Source of the DNA: Rufibacter sp. XAAS-G3-1
GTDB taxonomy: Bacteria > Bacteroidota > Bacteroidia > Cytophagales > Hymenobacteraceae
Length of the DNA: 64,000 bases
Direction: 5' to 3'
NCBI RefSeq assembly: GCF_013623775.1
Contig: NZ_JABFAM010000011.1
Coordinates: 111,617-175,616 of the forward strand
Part shown: positions 39,750-48,094 of the stretch, in pieces
Layout: the number at the start of each line of letters is the position of its first letter
How positions within the stretch are numbered: the stretch's first letter is position 1
Position numbers and translations under genes: made by a program
Notes under the pieces: generated by a model
Databases searched by the model: none
Told to the model about the DNA's origin: nothing
The model's input: the letters and a program-made list of their open reading frames with translations, nothing else

Positions 39750-40889
39750 TTGGCCGGAATTTATCTTCATATCCCTTTCTGCAAACAAGCCTGCCACTAC
39801 TGCGATTTCCATTTCAGTACGTCTATGGGCCTGAAGGAGCAGGTGCTGCACGCCATGCACCGGGAACTGGCGCTGCAGCAGAACTACCTGAACGGCGAAA
39901 CCATTGATACCATTTACTTCGGGGGTGGCACGCCGTCCATCTTATCTGTGGCCGAGCTGAACGGTCTTTTAGAGGCGATTTACGCAAAACACCCCGTAAA
40001 CCCTTCTGCCGAAATCACGCTGGAAGCGAACCCCGATGACCTCACGCTGGAGAAACTGCGGGCCCTGCGGCAAACGCCGATTAACCGTCTGAGCATTGGT
40101 GTGCAGTCGTTCCATAACCCGCATTTGCAGTTAATGAACCGTCCGCATACCGCGGCGGAGGCGGCAGATTGCATCAAACAGGCGCAGGAGGTGGGCTTCG
40201 ACAACATTTCCCTGGATTTGATTTACGGGATTCCGGCCGAGGATGCGGCGCTGTGGGAGCAGGATTTGGCGAAAGCCTTTGCCTTGCGGGTGCAGCACCT
40301 TTCCTGCTATGCCTTGACCATTGAACCCAACACGGTGCTGGGGCATCGGCTTAAGAAAGGGAAATTCACGCCTGCCGAGGAAGAGCGCGTGGCGCAGCAA
40401 TTTGAGTTATTGATGCTGGAGGCCAAAGCCCACGGGTTCCTGCACTATGAAATCTCCAACTTCTGCCAGCCAGGCTTTGAGAGCAAGCACAACAGCAGCT
40501 ACTGGAAACAGGTGCCGTACCTGGGCATCGGGCCGAGCGCGCACTCGTTCAATGGGGTGAGCCGTCAGTTCAACGTTGCCCATAACCCCAAGTACGTGCA
40601 GGCACTGGAAGCTGGGCAACTGCCTTGCACGGTAGAAGAACTCTCCGTGGAAGACCGCGTGAACGAATACGTGATGACTACCCTGCGCACCAGTTGGGGC
40701 TGTGACACGGCGTATATCCAAGCCAAATGGGGAGTAGATTTAGGGACACTCCACGCGACGTATCTGCAGAAAATAGAGGCGCAAGGCTTGCTGCGGAAAG
40801 AACAAGGCGTTCTGGTTTTAACCGAAGCGGGAAAACTGCTCGCTGATGAGATTGCGCTGGACTTGTTTTTACTGCCCGAGGAAGCGTAA
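39750..40889 (+). CDS. hemW: HemW, radical SAM heme chaperone
   Basis: 379 residues starting at a TTG (39750), which gives the family start AGIYLHIPFCKQACHYCDF. The radical SAM motif C-x3-C-x2-C is Cys11, Cys15, Cys18. FGGGTPSIL, ITLEANPDDLT, RLSIGVQSFHNPHL and DLIYGIPAED are the next HemW motifs, and the C-terminal HemN-type domain has YEISNFCQPG and GIGPSAHSF. HemW binds heme and delivers it to respiratory proteins; it was long misannotated as coproporphyrinogen dehydrogenase. It is divergent to the Omp85 gene with an 81-bp gap between starts. Confidence 0.92.
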   Translation: MAGIYLHIPFCKQACHYCDFHFSTSMGLKEQVLHAMHRELALQQNYLNGETIDTIYFGGGTPSILSVAELNGLLEAIYAKHPVNPSAEITLEANPDDLTLEKLRALRQTPINRLSIGVQSFHNPHLQLMNRPHTAAEAADCIKQAQEVGFDNISLDLIYGIPAEDAALWEQDLAKAFALRVQHLSCYALTIEPNTVLGHRLKKGKFTPAEEERVAQQFELLMLEAKAHGFLHYEISNFCQPGFESKHNSSYWKQVPYLGIGPSAHSFNGVSRQFNVAHNPKYVQALEAGQLPCTVEELSVEDRVNEYVMTTLRTSWGCDTAYIQAKWGVDLGTLHATYLQKIEAQGLLRKEQGVLVLTEAGKLLADEIALDLFLLPEEA

Positions 40890-40899
40890 ATTATCCACT

Positions 40900-40940
40900 C
40901 TGTTTCTGGCTTATTTTATGTAAATTAGGCCAGAAATCAA
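40900..40940. repeat. Degenerate family A copy
   Basis: CTGTTTCTGGCTTATTTTATG with AAATTAGGCCAGAAATC. The arms pair partly; it lies 15 bp after the hemW stop and may help terminate it. Confidence 0.45.
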
Positions 40941-41063
40941 GTTTTATTCTAAGCGTTACAGGCTTAGGTTAAACCCTTGTAGGTTATCACCGTTGAACTA
41001 AACTTACTTGTTTGGCGAAACCTAAATGAGTGTCACCTTTACTTCCTTAAGCCATTCCCTTCC

Positions 41064-41732
41064 ATGAAAAAGTCTACCCTTTCCTTCAAATTGATGACCC
41101 TGCTCCTATGCGGTTTTCTAACAGTATCTTGTGGTGATGACGATGAAGAACAATTACCTTCTTTGGAAAATCAGCTAGAGTATTTTGACACTATCTATGA
41201 TCTCACCTTAGGCGCAAGCCTTGATGCGGGCGCTACTGGATTCTCAACAACTAACACCCACCATGTTCAGGCTTTCTTGCTTACAGACGTCAATCAGAAC
41301 ACAGGGGCAGAGAAGGTGAACCTTGTTTTTTATACGTACTCACTAGGTGCATCAAGCTTTAAAACCGGAAGGTTTGAGTACGCCAATTTCGCCGGCTTGA
41401 CACTTGCCCAGCGAACTGCCACTTACGGGAACAAGAGCTTTTTCCTTAATTCATACCTTGTGGTTGACCTAAACAATGATAAACAACTGGATAACACCGA
41501 AGTGGTAAGGATCGCAAGTGGTTCTGTCAACATATCTGGAACGGCACCCAACTACACCTTAGATTGTCATGTAGTACTAGAAAATGGGCAAACCCTGAGA
41601 GCCCAGTACTCAGGAGAATTCATTGACATCACCAATGATGTTGTTGATGAAGATGCCAAAGCAAATATGAGAAAAGCTCCTAGCGGTATTTCTTCTGCAT
41701 TAAGAGCACCAAAATCTTTAAGAGTGGAATAA
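41064..41732 (+). CDS. Hypothetical lipoprotein
   Basis: 222 residues. Lipobox FLTVSC at about residues 18-23, followed by DDDEEQ. Acidic residues right after the lipidated Cys are the lipoprotein surface-export signal described in Bacteroidota, so it may be displayed on the cell surface. The rest is beta-strand-rich with a DLNNDKQLD stretch resembling a calcium-binding loop. I do not recognise a family. Codon use and composition are somewhat more AT-rich than the neighbours. It is monocistronic. Confidence 0.75.
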   Translation: MKKSTLSFKLMTLLLCGFLTVSCGDDDEEQLPSLENQLEYFDTIYDLTLGASLDAGATGFSTTNTHHVQAFLLTDVNQNTGAEKVNLVFYTYSLGASSFKTGRFEYANFAGLTLAQRTATYGNKSFFLNSYLVVDLNNDKQLDNTEVVRIASGSVNISGTAPNYTLDCHVVLENGQTLRAQYSGEFIDITNDVVDEDAKANMRKAPSGISSALRAPKSLRVE

Positions 41733-41785
41733 GCAATTGCCCCAGAACCTACGCTGGCAGGCATTTTTCCTACCTTTGCTTACAT

Positions 41786-41831
41786 CCTCTGTTTTAGCGC
41801 TACTTTTGTGAAAAAGGCCCTAAAACAGAGG
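41786..41831. repeat. Family A palindrome with 12-bp perfect outer arms
   Basis: CCTCTGTTTTAG (41786-41797) pairs exactly with CTAAAACAGAGG (41820-41831). The outer CCTCTG/CAGAGG tip is unlike other copies yet still paired. It is about 60 bp upstream of the MBL-fold gene. Confidence 0.8.
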
Positions 41832-41890
41832 ATACTTTTTTTAAAACCTTTCCCCGCCTAAGAGGTACTTGTCACAGTTACTGACAATTC

Positions 41891-43015
41891 ATGAAGAAGT
41901 TTATGTACATTTTGCTCTCGCTCCTAGCCCTTGTAACCATTGGCGGTATGCTGTTTATGGCGTTCGCCCCGCAATTTGGCGCAGCAGCCCACGGGCAAAG
42001 CCTGGAACGCATCCAGAACTCAAAGCAGTACCGCGACGGGAAGTTCCAGAACCTATCGCCCACGCCCATGATGGACGATTCTCCCTTTCTGGACAAGGTG
42101 AAAATCTTTGCTAAGTTCCTAGGCGGAACAGAGGGGGCTACGCCTTTAGAGGAACTGCCCATGGTGACTTTGCGGAAAGAAGACTTCGCGGCAACTCCCG
42201 CGGCTGGAGTCAGGGTTACCTGGTTTGGGCATTCGGCGGTGCTGCTGGAAATAAACGGGAAACGCGTTTTCGCAGATCCTATGCTGGGGCAGCGGGCCTC
42301 GCCAGTCTCCTTTATCGGGAGCAAACGGTTTAATGAGAAACTGCCCATTGCCATAGAAGACCTTCCGCCGCTAGATGTGGTGCTGCTGTCGCACGACCAC
42401 TATGACCACCTGGATCATGGCTCCATTCTGAAACTGAAGGCCAAAACCAAACACTTCTTCGTGCCGCTAGGCGTGGCCGCGCATTTAGTAAAGTGGGGCG
42501 TGGAGGCAAGCAAGATCACGGAACTGGACTGGTGGGAAACCGCTGAGTACGAAGGGCTGTTTCTGGCTGCCACGCCCGCGCGCCATTTCTCGGGCCGGGG
42601 CCTGAGAGACCGGGACAAAACGCTGTGGTGCTCCTGGGTACTGAAGAGCGGCGGGCACTCCATTTACTTCGGTGGTGACTCTGGCTATGACACGCACTTC
42701 AAGCAGATAGGCGAAAAATATGGCCCCTTTGACCTCACCATGCTGGAATGCGGCCAGTACAACGAGGCTTGGAAGTACATCCACATGATGCCCGAACAAA
42801 CCGCCCAGGCACACCTTGACCTGAAAGGAAAAGTCTTGATGTCTACCCACTGGGGAGCCTTTTCCCTGGCCTTGCACCACTGGAAAGACCCTATTCAGCG
42901 GCTTTCTGAAGCGGTGCGGCAGCACAACATCCAACTAGCCACGCCGCTTATTGGCCAGCGCTGGAGCCTGCAGGCCGAACTTCCCCAAAAGCAGTGGTGG
43001 AAAGACGTTGAGTAG
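41891..43015 (+). CDS. MBL-fold metallohydrolase (NAPE-PLD/UlaG-like)
   Basis: 374 residues. An N-terminal membrane segment (about 4-27) probably anchors it in the inner membrane facing the periplasm. The metallo-beta-lactamase motifs are VTWFGHSAVLLE (about 109-120), FADP, and SHDHYDHLDH (His168, His170, Asp172, His173), followed by GGDSGYDTHF and a late MSTHWGAF. FGHS plus STHWGAF is the pattern of the NAPE-phospholipase D-like branch. Expected to be a two-zinc phosphodiesterase or lactonase; the substrate is not predictable. Single-gene unit. Confidence 0.9.
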   Translation: MKKFMYILLSLLALVTIGGMLFMAFAPQFGAAAHGQSLERIQNSKQYRDGKFQNLSPTPMMDDSPFLDKVKIFAKFLGGTEGATPLEELPMVTLRKEDFAATPAAGVRVTWFGHSAVLLEINGKRVFADPMLGQRASPVSFIGSKRFNEKLPIAIEDLPPLDVVLLSHDHYDHLDHGSILKLKAKTKHFFVPLGVAAHLVKWGVEASKITELDWWETAEYEGLFLAATPARHFSGRGLRDRDKTLWCSWVLKSGGHSIYFGGDSGYDTHFKQIGEKYGPFDLTMLECGQYNEAWKYIHMMPEQTAQAHLDLKGKVLMSTHWGAFSLALHHWKDPIQRLSEAVRQHNIQLATPLIGQRWSLQAELPQKQWWKDVE

Positions 43016-43048
43016 AAAGCCCGGTAGTCCTAAAAAGCAATGATTTCT

Positions 43049-43248
43049 CTCGCTCACTTCCAGCGCGTGTGGGTTACCTGCGGCCTTTGGCCGCTAGGCA
43101 GAACATTACTTATGGCCCTCCCTTCAATAGCACAAAGGCTTTCGATTCCTGTTTCGGGCCTGTTTCTGGAAAAACAGGCCCGAAACAGGGCAATTCTCTA
43201 ATACGCCAGAGGCCGCGGGTTGCCCACACGCGCCAGAGGCGAGCGAGT
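43049..43248. repeat. Family F inverted pair, locus 2, enclosing a family A copy
   Basis: The left member (43049-43095) begins CTCGCTCACTTCCAGCGCG and runs to CGGCCTTTGGCCGCT. The right member (43204-43248) is the reverse complement pattern, GCCAGAGGCCGCGGGTTGCC to GGCGAGCGAGT. The 108-bp interior contains one complete family A palindrome, so a smaller palindrome is nested inside a larger inverted repeat. Confidence 0.7.
43148..43189. repeat. Family A palindrome, best-preserved copy
   Basis: CCTGTTTCGGGCCTGTTT pairs perfectly with AAACAGGCCCGAAACAGG (18-bp arms) around CTGGAA. Confidence 0.92.
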
Positions 43249-43360
43249 ACTTTTTTTTCGTTTACCATTACTTTTAGCGGACTACCGAAAGCCCGCACAG
43301 ACAACACCCAGAGGTAATCGGCGTAACTTATGGTTAGGAATTTCATTGTAAGGGAAGCGT

Positions 43361-43400
43361 TCGTTTCAGGGTTGTTTTATGGAAAACAGGCCTGAAACGC
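43361..43400. repeat. Family A palindrome
   Basis: TCGTTTCAGGGTTGTTTTAT with GAAAACAGGCCTGAAACG, 29 bp upstream of the small membrane-protein ORF. Confidence 0.75.
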
Positions 43401-43428
43401 ATCTTAGGAAAAATTAACTTTTCTAACT

Positions 43429-43752
43429 ATGGAAACACTAACCAACCCCCATCGCTTTGCGCCTGCTCCGGGCGGGCAGGGAAGGCAATCTTCCTTCCTT
43501 GGTGCTGTTTTCGCCAGCTTGATGGTCTTGTTTCTGGCCGGCATTCTGTACTTCACCCACGTAACCGACTTCTCCTCTCCCCAATCGGCACCCGCCGAGA
43601 GGCTTGAGAATCCGCCTACGGTGCAGGACACAGGAGTTGATGCTCCTGTGACAGGCCCTTCTATTGGAACCACCGCCAACCTGGCCAGCTATTCTATGTT
43701 TGCCCCGCTTCTAGGGCAACAGGCAGATGCTGCCCCCATGGTTTTCAGGTAG
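43429..43752 (+). CDS. Small hypothetical membrane protein
   Basis: 107 residues with one membrane segment (about 23-45, GAVFASLMVLFLAGILYF) and a Pro/Thr/Gly-rich tail likely outside the cytoplasm. I recognise no family. The N-terminus (NPHRFAPAPGGQGRQ) is basic and polar, consistent with an inner-membrane anchor. It lies between repeats and the CE2 esterase gene. It may be real, since the hydrophobic segment and ATG are in good order, but coding evidence is limited. Confidence 0.5.
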   Translation: METLTNPHRFAPAPGGQGRQSSFLGAVFASLMVLFLAGILYFTHVTDFSSPQSAPAERLENPPTVQDTGVDAPVTGPSIGTTANLASYSMFAPLLGQQADAAPMVFR

Positions 43753-43915
43753 GGCATAGTGGCGTTAAGGCCGCTCTTACCTACCCATCGTTTCTGTTTA
43801 CCCAGCAGGCTGAAGGGTGGAAAGGCAGGTTTTCTTCCAGAATGCGCTTTGAAACAAACAGGGTTCTCAGCATCTTTGCCAGTACCCGTTTCCACCCTTC
43901 AACTCTTCTGTTTTC

Positions 43916-45010
43916 ATGCCAACAAGCGTTCTTTCCCGCTTCTCTTCTTTTCTTCTGGTACTGCTTTTAGCGGGCTGCGCCACCCAGAAAAGCATCTCCG
44001 TTGCACCGCAAGATAAACAAGTGACCTATATGGGCCGGGTGGGAAAACCATCGCCGGAGGCAGCGGAATTGTATTGGTCGGGCACGTCGGTGAAGCTGAA
44101 TTTTGAGGGTACTTCGGTCAAAGCGCGCCTAAAAGACAGCAGCGGCAAAAGCTACTATAACGTCATTCTGGACGGCGACAGCATCTCCATTCTTCAGCCA
44201 GATAAAGAGGCCAAGCTATACACGCTCGCGGCTCAGCTACAGCCGGGCAAGCACACGGTAGAACTGTTCAAGCGCACTGAGTGGGACAAGGGCACGACTA
44301 CGTTTTACGGCTTTGAATTGGAAAACGGCGGCAAAACATTACCTGCGGCTGCGCCGAAAACCAGGATGATAGAATTCTACGGCAACTCCATCACGGCCGG
44401 GTACGCGGCAGAGGATTACTCGGGGAAAGATTCCTGGGAAGGCACCAACACCAACAATTACGTGAGCTACGCCGCGCTTACGGCCCGGTTCTTTGACGCC
44501 GACTATACCTGTGTCTGCAAAAGCGGCATCGGGGTAACGGTGAGTTGGGAGCCGCTCATCATGCCAGAGATCTATGACCGGCTGAACCCCTCAGACGCGG
44601 CCAGCAAATGGGACTTCTCCCAAAAACAGCCCGATGTGGTGGTAGTCAACCTCTTCCAGAACGACTCCCGGATTGTGAACCAACCCAACAACGCCCAGTT
44701 CAAGCGCCGCTTCGGGAGCACCAAACCCAGCGAGGAATTCCTGATTTCGGCGTACCAGAACTTCGTGAAAAGCATTAGGAGCAACTACCCCAATGCCCAC
44801 ATCATTGCCATGCTGGGCAACATGGACATTACCCGCGCGGGCTCCCCGTGGCCGGGTTACGTAGAGAAAGCCGTGGCGGGGCTGCAAGACCAGAAAGTCT
44901 ATACCTTGTTCGCGCCTTATAAAAACACACCGGGCCACCCGCGGGTAGAAGAGCAGCAGGCCATGGCCAACCAGCTCATCACATTCATTCAGGAGAAACT
45001 TAACTGGTAG
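43916..45010 (+). CDS. CE2-type SGNH carbohydrate esterase, lipoprotein
   Basis: 364 residues. Lipobox LLLAGC (Cys about 21). A jelly-roll N-terminal domain (about 38-145) with MGRVG and FEGTSVKARLKDSSG is followed by an SGNH/GDSL hydrolase domain: EFYGNSITAGY holds the nucleophile Ser, VVNLFQND the block III Asn, and TPGHPRVEEQ the catalytic His. Jelly-roll plus SGNH in this order is the carbohydrate esterase family 2 layout, which removes acetyl groups from xylan or other glycans. As a lipoprotein it would act at the outer membrane or periplasm. The next gene follows within 40 bp. Confidence 0.88.
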   Translation: MPTSVLSRFSSFLLVLLLAGCATQKSISVAPQDKQVTYMGRVGKPSPEAAELYWSGTSVKLNFEGTSVKARLKDSSGKSYYNVILDGDSISILQPDKEAKLYTLAAQLQPGKHTVELFKRTEWDKGTTTFYGFELENGGKTLPAAAPKTRMIEFYGNSITAGYAAEDYSGKDSWEGTNTNNYVSYAALTARFFDADYTCVCKSGIGVTVSWEPLIMPEIYDRLNPSDAASKWDFSQKQPDVVVVNLFQNDSRIVNQPNNAQFKRRFGSTKPSEEFLISAYQNFVKSIRSNYPNAHIIAMLGNMDITRAGSPWPGYVEKAVAGLQDQKVYTLFAPYKNTPGHPRVEEQQAMANQLITFIQEKLNW

Positions 45011-45047
45011 ATTTGCCAGAAGCACCCATCGGCTTACCTTTTACTTT

Positions 45048-45620
45048 ATGCAAGAAACCCTGCACCAGAACAAGACCTTTGACCAGCTTAATTATACCGG
45101 CAAAGGCGTGGCCGGACGGGAGTTTGAGGAATGCACTTTCCGTAACTGTGATTTCTCCGGCACCAACCTCTCCAACAACAGCTTCGCTGATTGCCGCTTT
45201 GAGGACTGCAACCTCAGCATGGTGCAACTGAGCCACTCCAAACTGCATGATGCCACCTTTGTCAACTGCAAGCTGGTAGGCGTGGATTTCAGCCAGTGCC
45301 ATGATTTCCTGTTTGCCGTACGGTTCAAAGGCTGCTCCCTGGATTACACTTACTTTGGCAAAAAGAACCTAAAAAAGACCGTCTTTGACAGCTGCAGCAT
45401 CAAGGAAGCCAACTTCACCGACTCTGACTTAACCCAGGCCGCTTTCCTGGACTGCGACCTGGCCAGAACCGTTTTCCAGCGCAGCAACCTGGAGAAAGCA
45501 GATTTCAGAACAGCTTACAACTACACCTTAGACCCAGAGCTTAACCGCATCAAGAAAGCGAAGTTCTCCGTTCAGGGTGCGCTGGGCCTGCTGGCGAAGT
45601 ATGACATTGAGGTGAAATAG
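45048..45620 (+). CDS. Pentapeptide-repeat protein (Qnr/McbG-like)
   Basis: 190 residues, nearly all made of A(D/N)LXX-like pentapeptides (CTFRNCDFSGTNLSNNSF, CRFEDCNLSMVQL, ANFTDSDLTQAAF), expected to form a right-handed quadrilateral beta-helix. It has the Cys-rich, Phe-centred repeats of the Qnr/McbG group, which mimic DNA and protect gyrase in some species; that function is only possible here. A short non-repeat C-terminus (VQGALGLLAKYDIEV) resembles the dimerisation helix of that group. The ATG at 45048 is 37 bp after the esterase stop. Confidence 0.87.
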   Translation: MQETLHQNKTFDQLNYTGKGVAGREFEECTFRNCDFSGTNLSNNSFADCRFEDCNLSMVQLSHSKLHDATFVNCKLVGVDFSQCHDFLFAVRFKGCSLDYTYFGKKNLKKTVFDSCSIKEANFTDSDLTQAAFLDCDLARTVFQRSNLEKADFRTAYNYTLDPELNRIKKAKFSVQGALGLLAKYDIEVK

Positions 45621-45751
45621 CAGTCGTACCCTCTATTCCACAGGAAAATTCCCTTAGAGCTTGTTTACCGCTAAGTAAATACGTATTGATGGCGTGTAAC
45701 TACTAGAAAAAACCAGAAAAGCGAAATGAAGTAGGAAAGGCGTTTCCCTTT

Positions 45752-45795
45752 TGCCGTTTTTGCCCTATTTTAGTTGAAATAGGTTAAAAACGAAG
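45752..45795. repeat. Family A palindrome
   Basis: GCCGTTTTTGCCCTATTTTAG with GAAATAGGTTAAAAACG, ending 19 bp before the 2H phosphoesterase ATG. Confidence 0.7.
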
Positions 45796-45813
45796 GCCTG
45801 AGGTCTCCTGCTC

Positions 45814-46497
45814 ATGAATTTACAAGACCATTATACGCACCTATGGGAACAAGCGGCCGCAGAATTCGCACAAGGCCGGTACGAGCTGGATCTGTTCATT
45901 GACTCTCCCGCTGACACCCGCAGAGGCGTGACCCTGCTGGCCCGCCCAGACTCTTCGGTGAAAAAGGAAATCCACGGCTTGCTGAAGGAACTCGCCAGGC
46001 TGGAACCAGCGCAGTATTACTATCCGGCGCCAGACATCCATTTAACCGTGCTCTCCATCATCTCCTGTTATCCGGGCTTCACGGCAGATCTTATTGAGCC
46101 GCAAGCCTACACAGACCTGCTGGAAGAAGCGCTACGGGACATTCCCTCCCTTGAGATCGCCTATGCCGGCTTAACGGCTTCGCCCTCCTGCGTACTGGTG
46201 CAAGGCTTCCCGAAGAACGATGCCCTGGAACACCTGCGGGAAAATGTACGGAAGGCTTTCCGGGCTTCTAAATTGCAGCAATCCCTTGACCAGCGGTACA
46301 CCATCTCCACCGCCCACAGCACGGTAGTCCGGTTCAGGAGGCCACTTGCGCGCCCACAAGCGTTCCTGCAGCAGCTGAAGGAATGCCGGAAACGCGTGTT
46401 TGGCGTCTCTGAAATCAACACCCTGGAACTGGTGTGCCATGACTGGTACCAACGCAAAGGCACCACCCAAACCCTGGCCACTTTTGACCTGAAGTAA
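45814..46497 (+). CDS. 2H phosphoesterase (2'-5' RNA ligase-like)
   Basis: 227 residues. The two catalytic HxTx motifs are IHLTVLSI (His76) and AHSTVVRF (His169), about 90 residues apart as in the 2H superfamily. GAGG upstream supports the ATG at 45814. Members act on 2'-5' or cyclic phosphates in RNA or on nucleotide derivatives; no more specific subfamily can be assigned. No export signal. It may be cotranscribed with the cyclase gene 54 bp downstream. Confidence 0.85.
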   Translation: MNLQDHYTHLWEQAAAEFAQGRYELDLFIDSPADTRRGVTLLARPDSSVKKEIHGLLKELARLEPAQYYYPAPDIHLTVLSIISCYPGFTADLIEPQAYTDLLEEALRDIPSLEIAYAGLTASPSCVLVQGFPKNDALEHLRENVRKAFRASKLQQSLDQRYTISTAHSTVVRFRRPLARPQAFLQQLKECRKRVFGVSEINTLELVCHDWYQRKGTTQTLATFDLK

Positions 46498-46518
46498 GCG
46501 ACTCTCCCTTTTTTCAAT

Positions 46519-46543
46519 TATTTTCGGGAAAACAGGCCTAAAA
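46519..46543. repeat. Family A half copy
   Basis: ATTTTCGGGAAAACAGGCCTAAAACG; only the right half is intact. It lies 9 bp before the cyclase ATG, in the ribosome-binding region. Confidence 0.6.
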
Positions 46544-46551
46544 CGCTCCCC

Positions 46552-47352
46552 ATGCTTTCCTCTGCCGCCATTACCTTCCGTCACCGCACCTACCACTTCA
46601 ACCCGCTGCAACCGCTGGACATTTCTCTGCCGCTAATGCCCGGAAATGAGAACGTGAACTGCTTCTGGGCCGAGCCCGTGCAGGTGGAAACCATTACCGT
46701 AGGTGACTTTGTAGGAAGCGTAGCCCAGGGCGGCTCCACCAATTACCAGCGCGTCCACCTCACGCCCCACGGCAACGGCACCCACACCGAGTGCTACGGC
46801 CATATCTCGCCAGCCCCCAACGCCACCCTGGACAATTGTCTGCACCGTTTCCTGTTTGTCGCACAGTTGGTTTCGGCCACGCCCCAGCCCCAGGACAACG
46901 GCGATTTAGTAATCCTGTTGGAAGATGTGTTGGCCCAGCTAGATGTGAATGACCTGCCGGAAGCCCTGGTTTTGCGCACACTCCCCAATCTGGAAAGTAA
47001 ACGCACCGCGCAGTATTCAGGCACCAATCCTACGTACCTGGAACCCGCTTTGGCAGAGTTTCTGGCCCGCCACGGCGTAGAGCACCTGCTCCTGGATCTG
47101 CCTTCCGTTGACCGGGAGGAAGACGGAGGGGCTTTGCTGGCGCACCATGCGTTCTGGCAATATCCTTATGACACCCGCACTCAGGCCACTATCACCGAGC
47201 TGATCTTTGTGCCAGATGCGGTGGAGGATGGATGGTATTTGTTGCAGCAGCAAGTGACCAGTCTGGTATTGGATGCAAGCCCGAGCAAGCCGGTGTTGTA
47301 TGCGTTGACAGAGGCTCCGGCTCAGGTTTCTTTTGTGGAGGCACCGCATTGA
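46552..47352 (+). CDS. Cyclase family protein (kynurenine formamidase-like)
   Basis: 266 residues. The metal-binding signature HGNGTHTECYGH (about 67-78) is the H-G-x-G-T-H-x-E motif of the cyclase/KynB family, and LLLDLPSVDREEDGG matches the second conserved block with an acidic ligand. The family includes metal-dependent arylformamidases and isatin hydrolases. No tryptophan-catabolism genes lie nearby, so the substrate is open. Cytoplasmic. A family A half copy occupies the spot where a Shine-Dalgarno would be. Confidence 0.85.
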   Translation: MLSSAAITFRHRTYHFNPLQPLDISLPLMPGNENVNCFWAEPVQVETITVGDFVGSVAQGGSTNYQRVHLTPHGNGTHTECYGHISPAPNATLDNCLHRFLFVAQLVSATPQPQDNGDLVILLEDVLAQLDVNDLPEALVLRTLPNLESKRTAQYSGTNPTYLEPALAEFLARHGVEHLLLDLPSVDREEDGGALLAHHAFWQYPYDTRTQATITELIFVPDAVEDGWYLLQQQVTSLVLDASPSKPVLYALTEAPAQVSFVEAPH

Positions 47353-47384
47353 TAAAGGTTACCTCCTTTGATGTGCATGTAGTT

Positions 47385-47600
47385 TGTAGGTGCACGCTGC
47401 TTGCTGTTGCTGGCGTGGTGACGGGTTGAGGCGAAGCCCTTATGCTGGATTGTTCCATTGCTGCCCTCCGTGCGCCCATGGCCGCGAGGCCCCGTCTTCC
47501 CCTCTCGCACTGCCCTTTCGGCCTGTGAGGTTCTCTTCTTTTAGCAGCTGTTTATCCAGGGCCAAAAGCGAGGCGCGCTCGGGAAAGACTGGAACTGGGG
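47385..47600. repeat. Family E 210-bp GC-rich repeat, copy 2
   Basis: The core GGCCGCGAGGCCCCGTC... and tail GGCCAAAAGCGAGGCGCGCTC match copy 1 at 17219-17430. The same short CCCCTCC/GGAGGGG repeat preceded by AAGGCGTATT follows both copies, at different distances. Both lie after plus-strand genes. Confidence 0.7.
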
Positions 47601-47651
47601 AAAGTAATGGAAGAGTAGTAGTTGGTGGTTAGTATACCCAATCCCGCTCTT

Positions 47652-47773
47652 CCGGAGCTCCACTCCGGAAGCAACCTGCCGGGGAGTTCCACTCCCCTTC
47701 TTTGGCAACACCTGCCCGTGGCTCCCGGCGGAGTGGAACTCCGCAGCAGGCAGGTTCGGGAGTAGAACTCCCG
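47652..47773. repeat. Family D array of four mini-hairpins, copy 1
   Basis: Four hairpins share a GGAGT/ACTCC stem but differ in the closing pairs: CCGGAGCTCCACTCCGG (47652), GGGGAGTTCCACTCCCC (47681), GCGGAGTGGAACTCCGC (47728) and CGGGAGTAGAACTCCCG (47757). The outer bases always stay complementary. The same four occur in reverse order at 50967-51082. Confidence 0.85.
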
Positions 47774-47945
47774 AACAGCAAGGGACAGCAAGGGTAGTGA
47801 TTAGGGTCTAGCTGTATTGCCCCTCTTCTCCTGTAAAGGCGTATTCCCCTCCTTGGAGGGGTAGGGGTGGGTTCTGGCTCCTACGCAATGTCACCTACTC
47901 CAACGACCTCGTAGCGTCTTCAGACCTGCGAGCTTCTGGGCCAAT

Positions 47946-47988
47946 GCCGTTTTTAGCCTGTTTTCTTTAAACCACCGCCAAAACTCCC
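47946..47988. repeat. Family A copy, right arm decayed
   Basis: GCCGTTTTTAGCCTGTTTTC is intact; the partner TTTAAACCACCGCCAAAAC is degenerate. Confidence 0.5.
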
Positions 47989-48029
47989 CTCCTAATTTAG
48001 GAGGGATGCCCAGAGGGCGGGGTGGTTCT

Positions 48030-48070
48030 AAAAACAAAAAGGCTGCCTTGCGGGCAGCCTTTTTGTTTTT
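48030..48070 (-). terminator. Intrinsic terminator of rplU-rpmA
   Basis: AAAAACAAAAAGGCTGCC pairs with GGCAGCCTTTTTGTTTTT around TTGCG. T-runs flank both sides; on the minus strand it lies 25 bp after the rpmA stop. Confidence 0.88.
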
Positions 48071-48094
48071 CATTGGCGGAAGCCGAGGGAATGC

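Larger units (their letters stand above)
43016..43428. other. Repeat-filled gap between the MBL-fold gene and a small membrane-protein gene
   Basis: Apart from a family F inverted pair (43049-43248) enclosing a near-perfect family A palindrome (43148-43189), and a second family A copy (43361-43400), nothing is recognised. Open frames here are repeat-derived. Confidence 0.65.
47353..48094. other. 742-bp repeat-only intergenic region
   Basis: No gene. In order it holds family E copy 2 (47385-47600), the four-hairpin array D (47652-47773), a CCCCTCC/GGAGGGG short repeat (47846-47861), a family A copy (47946-47988), an AATTTAGGAGGG short repeat and the rpmA terminator. Confidence 0.75.

Noticed and set aside
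39669..39860. Upstream extension of the Omp85 gene
   Set aside because: It would overlap hemW coding sequence and precede the signal peptide by 64 residues.
43069..43317. Short frames in the family F/A repeat cluster
   Set aside because: Entirely made of repeat DNA and read on both strands with no coding pattern.
45657..45670. GAGCTTGTTTACC as a third family C copy
   Set aside because: Only the first dozen bases match; no second end was found.
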